Shown here piece after piece: positions 6,778-13,445 of a stretch of DNA of 15,883 nucleotides. Position 1 is the first letter of the stretch; each line of letters opens with the position of its first letter. The stretch spans positions 1-15,883 of the forward strand of contig JANQST010000472.1 of NCBI GenBank assembly GCA_028279155.1, written 5' to 3'. This DNA comes from Cyclobacteriaceae bacterium (GTDB taxonomy: Bacteria > Bacteroidota > Bacteroidia > Cytophagales > Cyclobacteriaceae). Made by a program: the position numbers and the translations under genes. Under the pieces are notes generated by a model, which ran no database searches, had not been told where the DNA came from, and saw only the letters and a program-made list of their open reading frames with translations.

Positions 6778-7501
6778 ATTTCAGAATGGACTTATCTCCA
6801 TTAAGAACTTTCAAAACGTCTGGTTTATAATTTCTGCCAATCGGAATTTCTTTACCCCCTATCTCGACACCCACACTCGAAAAAGCATCAATCCTTCTGA
6901 TAGGAACAATAAATGAACGATGGATTCTCAAAAAGCAATCTTCTGGGAGTTTTTGCTCCAGGTAACTAATCTTTTGAAGTGAGACAATTTCACTCCCATC
7001 GATCGTCTTGATTCTCACATAATCCTTCAGGCTTTCGATGTAACTGATCTCATCCAAATGAACTTTGATCATCTTTCTATCTGCCTTTAGAAACAAATAA
7101 GGCCTATCCTCCTGATTTGGCTCCATGGATTCTTGTTCAGGGATTGGACTTTCCGTATCCACTTTATTTATTGCCATTAAAAAGCGATCAAAGGCGATTG
7201 GCTTCAACAGATAGTCAACCACACTCAGTTCGTAGCTCTCTACCGCGTATTCCCTGTAGGCCGTTGTGAAAATCACTTTGGGAGCTGGGTTGATAACTTT
7301 TAAAAATTCAATCCCAGTGAGCTTGGGCATTTGGATATCCAAAAAAAGCAGATCAATTGGTTGCTTTTTCAAAACATCAAAAGCACTAACGGCATTTGTG
7401 CATGTAGCAACCAATTCAAGTGATTCGACTTTTTCTATATATGATTCAAGGACTTCTCCGGCAAGCGGTTCATCGTCTACAATCATGCATTTAATTGACA
7501 T
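6776..7501 (-). CDS. LytTR-family response regulator
   Basis: This 241-residue DNA-binding response regulator has an N-terminal receiver domain (1-115) with the acidic pocket D9/D10, phosphoacceptor D55 in LLFLDIQMPKLTG, the Thr pair T79/T80 and the conserved lysine K100 in DYLLKP. A 20-residue acidic linker follows, then a LytTR DNA-binding domain (about 135-235) with YIESLKDYVRI and the signature FLRIHRSFIV (190-199). All key residues are present, so it should be phosphorylatable. Its ATG directly follows the TAG stop of the upstream kinase gene, so the two are translationally coupled partners. The 3' end runs into a shared terminator. Target promoters are unknown; the divergent DUF5916 gene is one candidate by position only. 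Confidence 0.95.
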   Translation of the reverse strand: MSIKCMIVDDEPLAGEVLESYIEKVESLELVATCTNAVSAFDVLKKQPIDLLFLDIQMPKLTGIEFLKVINPAPKVIFTTAYREYAVESYELSVVDYLLKPIAFDRFLMAINKVDTESPIPEQESMEPNQEDRPYLFLKADRKMIKVHLDEISYIESLKDYVRIKTIDGSEIVSLQKISYLEQKLPEDCFLRIHRSFIVPIRRIDAFSSVGVEIGGKEIPIGRNYKPDVLKVLNGDKSILK

Positions 7502-8563
7502 CTAAATTTTGATTTTTAAAATCACCAGAAATGAATCTGTCTCGTCGTGTAGGTCCAGCTCATGGTTTTCTCCATAAAGTAACTCAAGCCTCCTCTTCAC
7601 ATTATTCAGGCCGATTCCTTCCTTGTATTCAAAGCGATCTTCGCTTCCCCCATTCTTACTTTTACTGTTTTCGACCTTCAGGGTTAGGTTTTCTTGCTTT
7701 AATTCCAAATCTATATTCATCCAAGACTCGTCTAGCTCTTCACTTACTCCATGTTTGAAGCAATTCTCAACAAAAGGTAAGATTAGCATAGGGGCTACAG
7801 TTTTTGACTCAACTTCACCTCTTACATTAAAAGAAATGTTCAATCGTTTTCCATACCTGATTTTCTCAAGCGAAATGTAATCCTTGACCAATTTGATCTC
7901 TTTACTCAACGGAACTCTATCAGCATTGCACTCATACAACATGTAGTTAAGCAGATCAGATAGTTTAAGGACAACCTCAGGCGCATCCTTCGATTGCTTC
8001 AAAGTGAGGGCGTAAAGGTTATTGAGAGTATTAAAAAGAAAGTGTGGATGGACCTGGGCTTTTAGGAATCGTAGCTCAGCTTGCAATTTTTCACTAGCTA
8101 ACTGTTGATTGGCTTTTTGTTCTTTGTACCAATACTTAAACCACTTGATCACAATGGCGAGAAATAGGATTGGGTAGATCTTGGTGGTATTCTTCAAGAT
8201 CTTTCCAATATTAAATAGTGTTGGCTGGTAGTCTGATTCAGGCCAAAAGAGAGGCTGCTGAATAAACATATAGTCAATCCAAATGAGTGTACTGAAACCA
8301 AGTATTACCAGTATGATGAATACAAAAAATTCAAGATACTTTTCCTTGAAAAGGAACCTGGGCATCAAAAAATAAATGGTGAAATAAACAGCAGGTGCTT
8401 GTACAACAGCATCCGTAAGCTGAATCATGAATTGACGGCCATAGTCATCTTCAAAGAATCCATAAACCAACGAGAAGAAAGTGATGAAGACGACCCAAAA
8501 AATAAAATGCCACAGGACACGTGGCGTTTTAAACAACAGCTGTTCTAATTCTATTTTGGGCAT
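7502..8563 (-). CDS. LytS/YehU-type sensor histidine kinase
   Basis: This 353-residue membrane kinase has four predicted transmembrane segments (about 15-36, 52-70, 78-99, 128-145) with no large extracytoplasmic sensor. A short coiled coil (148-165) leads to the His_kinase domain: QVHPHFLFNTLNNLYAL at 170-186, with H174 of PHFLFN the likely phosphorylated residue. An HATPase_c region carries the N-box LPFVENCFKHG (262-272) and the G-box EGIGLNNVKRRLELLYG. It pairs with the abutting LytTR regulator. The ATG at 8563 is chosen over an upstream in-frame TTG at 8587, because that TTG lies inside a perfect Bacteroidota -7 promoter element and would add only eight unconserved residues. The signal sensed is unknown; in this family the membrane segments themselves usually sense. 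Confidence 0.93.
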   Translation of the reverse strand: MPKIELEQLLFKTPRVLWHFIFWVVFITFFSLVYGFFEDDYGRQFMIQLTDAVVQAPAVYFTIYFLMPRFLFKEKYLEFFVFIILVILGFSTLIWIDYMFIQQPLFWPESDYQPTLFNIGKILKNTTKIYPILFLAIVIKWFKYWYKEQKANQQLASEKLQAELRFLKAQVHPHFLFNTLNNLYALTLKQSKDAPEVVLKLSDLLNYMLYECNADRVPLSKEIKLVKDYISLEKIRYGKRLNISFNVRGEVESKTVAPMLILPFVENCFKHGVSEELDESWMNIDLELKQENLTLKVENSKSKNGGSEDRFEYKEGIGLNNVKRRLELLYGENHELDLHDETDSFLVILKIKI

Positions 8564-8584
8564 CGTATGAGTAACTATAATACT

Positions 8585-8592
8585 CAAACTTA
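8585..8592 (-). promoter_or_regulatory. Bacteroidota -7 promoter element (TAAGTTTG) for the LytS/LytTR operon
   Basis: The minus strand reads TAAGTTTG, an exact match to TAnnTTTG, the -7 element used by the Bacteroidota primary sigma factor. Transcription would begin about 4-7 nt downstream, leaving a leader of roughly 15-20 nt before the ATG at 8563. No TTG sits at the ideal -33 distance (a TTTG at 8608-8605 is too close), so the -33 box is weak or absent. Confidence 0.5.
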
Positions 8593-8626
8593 TTTATTAA
8601 GTTTCAAATTTTCCGAAGCTTAGACC

Positions 8627-8694
8627 AATAACGGCAATTGCCTCCCAAACAACCAATTTAACCTCCTCAATTGCATTATTTCTCGAATAACGCC
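8627..8694. promoter_or_regulatory. Short direct repeats in the kinase/DUF5916 divergent spacer
   Basis: AATAACGGC (8627-8635) recurs as AATAACGCC (8686-8694), and CAATTGC occurs at 8635-8641 and 8668-8674, 33 bp (about three helical turns) apart. The first CAATTGC lies in the palindrome GGCAATTGCC (8633-8642). These could be binding sites of a dimeric regulator in the 227-bp spacer. No plus-strand TTTG, and so no TAnnTTTG, was found for the DUF5916 gene. Apart from this and the minus-strand -7 element, nothing else was recognised in the spacer. Confidence 0.25.
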
Positions 8695-8790
8695 GTTTAT
8701 CGGTGAAGTATGACTCACTGTCTAAAAAGACAAAAACAAGGAAACCCAGCCTCTTCAACGGGGTATAAACACCCAAACTGACGCCTTAAC

Positions 8791-10998
8791 ATGAAGACCT
8801 TAGCTTCCTTACTTGTCATTCTTAACACTGTCATCGGCCAACCAGATAAAGAGACGCGAGATAGATTCAGGTACAACATTACTAAAGCCACATCGGCTAT
8901 TGCCGTTGATGGCAACAACACGGAAGATGGCTGGCTAAACGTGCAAGAGATCCCCAATTTTATCAACCATTGGCCTTTAGACACCGGCAATGCAGCTGCC
9001 ATTACACAGGTGAAAGCCACTTATGACGAGGAATTTTTATATGTCATGGCGGTCTGTTACGATAATGGAACACGAGTGATTCAGTCACTACGACGTGATG
9101 ATGATAACGCTCACTGGGGAAGTGACAATTTCACTCTTGTCATTGACCCGATGAACAACAAGCAGAATGGCTTCATGTTTGGGGTCAATGCGGGTGGGTC
9201 ACAGATGGAAGCACAGCTTAATGTTAATGGTCCCAGAACTCAGTATGACCAAAACTGGGATAATAAGTGGTACTCGGAAGTAAAAAGATATGATAACTAT
9301 TGGATTGCTGAATTTGCCATTCCATTCAAAACATTGCGATACTCCAGCAACATTTCAGAATGGGGCATCAATTTCATTCGCGGAGATATGGAACGAAACG
9401 AGTATTCAACCTGGACCCAATTTTCCTTGAATTATCCAGGTATAGACCTGAATTTCATGGGGACCTTAGCCTGGGATGAAAAACCAAAACAAGCTTCTGG
9501 AAAAGTAGTACTGATTCCTTATTTGTCCGGAGGCACACAACGAGATTTTGAAGAAGAGGAACAGAAAAGCTTCGAAGAGGATGGAGACACTGGATTGGAT
9601 GCCAAAATTGCTCTCACAGGTTCGTTAAACTTAGACTTGACAGTCAATCCTGATTTCTCAAATGTTGATGTAGATCAACAAGTTACCAACCTTTCCCGCT
9701 TTAGCATTTTCTTTCCTGAAAGGCGTAACTTCTTTCTAGAGAACGGAGACATATTTGCCAACTTCGGAAGTTGGCAAATCTCTCCTTTCTTCTCCAGGAG
9801 AATAGGTCTCATGGATGGAGAACAAGTACCAATTTCTTACGGTGCTCGATTGACAGGTAATGTCACCAATAAAACCAGGATTGGAGTCATGAATGCTCAA
9901 ACTAGAGCTGTTTCCGATCTGGAAGCTCAGAACTATTCGGTCGCAGCAGTACATCAACAAGTGTTTGATCGTTCGGTTGTAAAAGGGATATTCATCAATC
10001 GTCGGACTGGAGCTGAAGTAGATGAAGGGAAATTTGCAAGAAATGCAGGATTGGAATTCGCTTACATATCAAGCAATGGAAAATTCAATAATACCGTACG
10101 ATTCCATACTGCTGAAACTCCGGAAAACTATTCTGATAATCATTTTTATGGATTCAGCGGCAACTACAATGGGCGTAGCCTTAGGTCCGGATGGACATTG
10201 GATTTTGTAGGAGAAAATTACATCACTGAACTTGGCTTCAATCCAAGACTAGAGAATTATAATGCCGAAACAGAAGAAACCGTTCGAAAAGCTTACACTC
10301 GAATAAACCCATGGACAGTCTATCGCTTTTTTCCATCGAAAGGAAAGTTGAATTCACATGGGCCCAGAACCTGGCACATGATATGGCTAAACAGGGATGG
10401 CTCAGGTTTGAATGAACGAGGGCATGGGTTCGCCTATGACTTCACGTTCGAAAATACCACTGAGATTAGGTTACAGGCCCAGGTAAGAGAGGTAAATCTC
10501 CCAGTACCGACTTCCTTAATAGGTGACGATTATACACCTCTTCCAATAGGAAATTATCAATTCACACAATATTGGGTGAACTACAATACGGATCGAAGAA
10601 AGATTGTTAATGCTGATTTTAGAGTTCAATTTGGCAACTTTTTCAACGGTACTCGATTCAACACCTCAACCGGATTGAATTTTCGAGTACAACCATGGGG
10701 AAGTTTTGGAATTACACATGATTTCAATCGAGTAGAGTTGCCTGGTGAATTCGGGCAAACCAACCTGAACCTCATGAGATTAAATTCTCAAATTAGTTTT
10801 TCCAACAAAATGTTTTTGACAACCGCTCTTCAGTTCAATTCACAAAGTGAGAACTACAATTTCTTCACAAGGTTCCAGTGGCGTTATCGTCCTATGTCAG
10901 ACTTTTTTCTTGTGTATACAGACAACTATACAACAGAAGGACTTGAGTTGAAAAACAGACAAATCGTTTTCAAGGCTACGTACTGGCTGAATTTGTAG
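8791..10998 (+). CDS. CBM9-like / DUF5916 outer-membrane protein
   Basis: This 735-residue exported protein has a short signal peptide (residues 1-16, cleavage near VIG-Q). The start is firm, since an in-frame TGA lies 12 nt upstream of the ATG. Residues about 35-230 form a carbohydrate-binding family 9-like domain (AIAVDGNNTEDGWLN, VKATYDEEFLYVMAVCYDN, HWGSDNFTLVIDP, WIAEFAIPFKTLRY). The remainder is the DUF5916 region, with FFPERRNFFLENGDIFANFG (about 308-327), FFSRRIGL, and a C-terminal run of amphipathic strands ending in FKATYWLNL that suggests a beta-barrel in the outer membrane. The family's function is not known to me. The CBM9-like part hints at glycan handling, but no SusCD pair or glycoside hydrolase is nearby. 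The gene diverges from the kinase operon and overlaps prmC tail to tail by 23 bp. Confidence 0.88.
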   Translation: MKTLASLLVILNTVIGQPDKETRDRFRYNITKATSAIAVDGNNTEDGWLNVQEIPNFINHWPLDTGNAAAITQVKATYDEEFLYVMAVCYDNGTRVIQSLRRDDDNAHWGSDNFTLVIDPMNNKQNGFMFGVNAGGSQMEAQLNVNGPRTQYDQNWDNKWYSEVKRYDNYWIAEFAIPFKTLRYSSNISEWGINFIRGDMERNEYSTWTQFSLNYPGIDLNFMGTLAWDEKPKQASGKVVLIPYLSGGTQRDFEEEEQKSFEEDGDTGLDAKIALTGSLNLDLTVNPDFSNVDVDQQVTNLSRFSIFFPERRNFFLENGDIFANFGSWQISPFFSRRIGLMDGEQVPISYGARLTGNVTNKTRIGVMNAQTRAVSDLEAQNYSVAAVHQQVFDRSVVKGIFINRRTGAEVDEGKFARNAGLEFAYISSNGKFNNTVRFHTAETPENYSDNHFYGFSGNYNGRSLRSGWTLDFVGENYITELGFNPRLENYNAETEETVRKAYTRINPWTVYRFFPSKGKLNSHGPRTWHMIWLNRDGSGLNERGHGFAYDFTFENTTEIRLQAQVREVNLPVPTSLIGDDYTPLPIGNYQFTQYWVNYNTDRRKIVNADFRVQFGNFFNGTRFNTSTGLNFRVQPWGSFGITHDFNRVELPGEFGQTNLNLMRLNSQISFSNKMFLTTALQFNSQSENYNFFTRFQWRYRPMSDFFLVYTDNYTTEGLELKNRQIVFKATYWLNL

Positions 10999-11821
10999 CG
11001 CTTAATATTCGGTCCTTTCCTTGCATGTCCTGGTGAATGCAGACATTGGAGTATCCGGCATTTTGAATCAACTGTTTTAATTCTTCACCATACTCCTCAT
11101 GTATTTCAAAATAGAGCTTGCCTGTTGGTTTAAGAGCCCCTCTTCCAAAGGCTGAGATTCTTGAGTAAAATTTCAAATGATCGTCATTCGGAACAAACAA
11201 GGCCTCATCCGGCTCATATTCTAAGACATTCTGATGCATTGTAGACTTGTCTTTGATCGGAATATATGGTGGGTTGCTAACCAAAATATCCAGAGCGTTG
11301 ATCCTAGGATCATTTTCCAGAATGTTGCACAATGAAAACTCACATTCGCTCCTAAGCTGTTTTGAGTTAGTTGATGCCATTTCCAATGCTTTTTCGGAAA
11401 TGTCGATTCCATGAACTTTAGTCGACAATTCTAGTGACAGAGACACAGCAATACATCCACTTCCGATACCAACATCCAAGATTCGTGGTTGATCTATTTC
11501 GTTCTGATCAATTATCAATCGGACAAGTTCTTCAGTTTCCGGCCTGGGAATCAACACTCCTTTTTCTACCATGAATTTTCTACCATAAAAATGAGCGATA
11601 CCTGTAACGTATTGAACAGGTTCATGCTTAAGCAGTTTATCAACATAGTTTCTTAGTTCTTCTGTGTCAATCTGTTTTTTCTCATTCAGTAAAAAATCAG
11701 TTTGATTGACTCCAAAAACATCCTCGAGCAGAATTTTTGCTACTCCTTTGGCTTCACGAGGCTCATAGATATCAGTCAGTTTATTGACGGTATCTTCCCA
11801 TATCTCTTTGATCGACTTCAT
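10976..11821 (-). CDS. prmC: Peptide chain release factor N5-glutamine methyltransferase
   Basis: This 281-residue SAM-dependent methyltransferase modifies the GGQ glutamine of release factors RF1/RF2 in the cytoplasm. The N-terminal helical substrate-binding part (1-75) ends in EPVQYVTG (67-74). IPRPETEELV (91-100), motif I DVGIGSGCIA (116-125), the acidic residue of HGIDIS (137-142) and the catalytic NPPYIP (183-188) are all intact, as is a C-terminal strand near GKDRILSA. Length is typical. The last few residues (TNSAST) extend past the usual end and overlap the 3' end of the convergent DUF5916 gene; no terminator separates the two. It is transcribed away from ribD across a 55-bp spacer. 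The minus strand of that spacer has a near -7 match, TAAATTCG (11835-11828), but it is very close to the ATG. Confidence 0.96.
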   Translation of the reverse strand: MKSIKEIWEDTVNKLTDIYEPREAKGVAKILLEDVFGVNQTDFLLNEKKQIDTEELRNYVDKLLKHEPVQYVTGIAHFYGRKFMVEKGVLIPRPETEELVRLIIDQNEIDQPRILDVGIGSGCIAVSLSLELSTKVHGIDISEKALEMASTNSKQLRSECEFSLCNILENDPRINALDILVSNPPYIPIKDKSTMHQNVLEYEPDEALFVPNDDHLKFYSRISAFGRGALKPTGKLYFEIHEEYGEELKQLIQNAGYSNVCIHQDMQGKDRILSATNSAST

Positions 11822-11876
11822 TTACTGCGAATTTAGACAGCATGATCCTTATCAGGTTTATACCTTAGCAAAAGCG

Positions 11877-12911
11877 ATGAATCACAGTGATGAAACATTC
11901 ATGAGCCGAGCCATTGAGCTGGCTGCACTTGGAAAAGGCTCAGTGAGTCCTAATCCTCTGGTAGGTTGTGTGATCGCTCATGAAAACAAAATCATCGGTG
12001 AAGGGTATCATCAAAAGTATGGTGAAGCCCATGCAGAAGTCAACGCAGTAAAATCCGTATCCAACAAAGATCTTTTACCGAGAAGTACTGCTTTTGTCAC
12101 CCTAGAACCCTGCGCACATCATGGAAAAACACCACCTTGTGCTGACCTACTCATTGATGTTGGCATAAAGAAAGTAGTCATAGGAAGCAAAGACCCCTTT
12201 GACCGGGTAGATGGGAAAGGCATTCAGAAATTAAAGGAGGCAGGAATTGAAACTGTAGTTGGCGTGCTTGAAAATAAAACCAACGAACAGAACAGGCGGT
12301 TTCTGACATTTCACAAACAAAATCGACCGTATGTAATCCTCAAATGGGCTCAAACCGCTGATGGATTTATTGCCAGAGAAAATTTTGATTCTAAGTGGAT
12401 AAGCAATGAGAAATCCAGACAACTGGTACATAAATGGAGAGCAGAGGAAGATGCGATTCTGGTAGGGAAAAATACAGCTCTGTATGACAATCCCTCTCTG
12501 ACTGTCAGAGATTGGGAGGGGAGGAATCCAACACGAATCCTGATTGATCCCAATTTGGAAATTGATGATTCATGCAATCTCCTCAATGAGGAAGCCAAAA
12601 CAATCATTTTTAATGGTGATAAAGAAGGTGAGGAAAGAAGCAACAAATGGATAAAAATGAAAGATTTTTCAGTTGAATCAATCCTTAATCAACTATTCCA
12701 ACTCAAAATACAATCGATAATTATTGAAGGTGGAGCCAAGACATTGAACTCTTTCATTGAAAACGATTGTTGGGATGAAGCAAGAGTTTTTACAGCGACT
12801 TCTCAGTTTGAGAAAGGAATTGAAGCTCCTCAGATTGATGGACGCTTGCTGAAGAAAGAATCTATTATTGATGATATCGTAGAATTTTATAGAAACGAAC
12901 ATGGCAGATGA
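11877..12911 (+). CDS. ribD: Bifunctional riboflavin biosynthesis deaminase/reductase RibD
   Basis: RibD catalyses deamination of diaminohydroxyphosphoribosylaminopyrimidine and then NADPH-dependent reduction of the ribosyl side chain, early steps of riboflavin synthesis. The N-terminal cytidine-deaminase-like domain carries the zinc site H52-A-E54 (EAHAEVNAV) with C79 and C88 (EPCAHHGKTPPCADLL). The C-terminal DHFR-like reductase starts near residue 150 (RPYVILKWAQTADGFIA, HKWRAEEDAILVGKNTALYD, IIIEGGAKTLNSFIE). The ATG at 11877 gives 344 residues, normal for the family. A longer in-frame start at 11784 lies antisense inside prmC and would add 31 residues with no family match. A Met at residue 9 is an alternative start. 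The 3' end overlaps the msrC-like gene by 11 nt. No other riboflavin genes and no FMN riboswitch are visible in the 55-bp upstream spacer. Confidence 0.96.
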   Translation: MNHSDETFMSRAIELAALGKGSVSPNPLVGCVIAHENKIIGEGYHQKYGEAHAEVNAVKSVSNKDLLPRSTAFVTLEPCAHHGKTPPCADLLIDVGIKKVVIGSKDPFDRVDGKGIQKLKEAGIETVVGVLENKTNEQNRRFLTFHKQNRPYVILKWAQTADGFIARENFDSKWISNEKSRQLVHKWRAEEDAILVGKNTALYDNPSLTVRDWEGRNPTRILIDPNLEIDDSCNLLNEEAKTIIFNGDKEGEERSNKWIKMKDFSVESILNQLFQLKIQSIIIEGGAKTLNSFIENDCWDEARVFTATSQFEKGIEAPQIDGRLLKKESIIDDIVEFYRNEHGR

Positions 12912-13377
12912 CTTAATTATTCCTACAACCGCTTCAAAAAAAGAAAAGTACCAGTCCCTTATTCCACAAATAGAAGGATTACTAATGGGAGAAGACAATC
13001 AGGTAGCCAATATGGCCAACATATGCGCAGCTCTCAAAGAAGGAATGAACTTCTTTTGGGTTGGATTCTACCTGGTAGATTCATCAGATGAACTTGTACT
13101 GGGACCATTCCAGGGACCTGTAGCTTGTAGCAGAATTAAAATGGGGAAAGGGGTTTGTGGAACTAGTTGGGAAAAAGAGGAAACCATAATTGTTCCAGAC
13201 GTAGATAAATTCCCTGGTCACATTGCCTGTAGCTCTGCTTCACGTTCTGAAATTGTTCTCCCCGTAATTAAAGACAATCAAGTGGTCGCAATACTTGATG
13301 TAGACAGTGATCGATTGGATGCATTTGATGAAGAAGATGCTCGATTTTTGAAGCAAATCACCCATTTTTTGGCTTAA
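12901..13377 (+). CDS. msrC: Free methionine-(R)-sulfoxide reductase (GAF-type)
   Basis: This 158-residue GAF-fold enzyme reduces free methionine-(R)-sulfoxide in the cytoplasm. The three family cysteines are all present: C76 in GPVACSRI, C86 in GKGVCGTSW and C110 in FPGHIACSSASRSEIVLPV. Their spacing (10 and 24 residues) is the same as in the Escherichia coli enzyme (C84, C94, C118), which argues for an active reductase rather than a plain sensory GAF domain. WVGFYLVD (53-60) and ILDVDSDRLDAFDEED near the C-terminus are also typical. The start codon lies within the last four codons of ribD (11-nt overlap, different frame), so the two are probably co-transcribed and translationally coupled. 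No terminator is evident in the 68 bp after it. Confidence 0.94.
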   Translation: MADDLIIPTTASKKEKYQSLIPQIEGLLMGEDNQVANMANICAALKEGMNFFWVGFYLVDSSDELVLGPFQGPVACSRIKMGKGVCGTSWEKEETIIVPDVDKFPGHIACSSASRSEIVLPVIKDNQVVAILDVDSDRLDAFDEEDARFLKQITHFLA

Positions 13378-13403
13378 CATTCTTTAACCACTAACGAGCC
13401 TTC

Positions 13404-13438
13404 TTGACTGCTTATGTAGTTTAAGCGCTATATTTTTG
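13404..13438 (+). promoter_or_regulatory. Bacteroidota-type promoter before the PP2C phosphatase gene
   Basis: TATTTTTG (13431-13438) is an exact TAnnTTTG -7 element, and TTG at 13404-13406 is a possible -33 box. The 24-nt gap between them is a little longer than usual. The -7 element ends only 7 nt before the ATG at 13446, so the transcript would be leaderless or nearly so. This separates the partner-switching operon from ribD-msrC. Confidence 0.5.
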
Positions 13439-13445
13439 CACCCGA

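Noticed and set aside
8715..9020. 101-codon minus-strand open frame over the DUF5916 gene start
   Set aside because: It is the complement of a well-supported coding region and has no recognisable domain.
11784..11876. 31-residue N-terminal extension of RibD
   Set aside because: It runs antisense through the 5' end of prmC and matches nothing in RibD; the ATG at 11877 fits family length.
12901..13377. Sensory GAF protein acting with the PP2C phosphatase
   Set aside because: All three catalytic cysteines with exact spacing identify a free-methionine-(R)-sulfoxide reductase, and a separate promoter lies between the two units.
13410..13426. Terminator for ribD-msrC (GCTTA-N7-TAAGC)
   Set aside because: Only a 5-bp stem with weak pairing; the following T-run belongs to the -7 promoter element.
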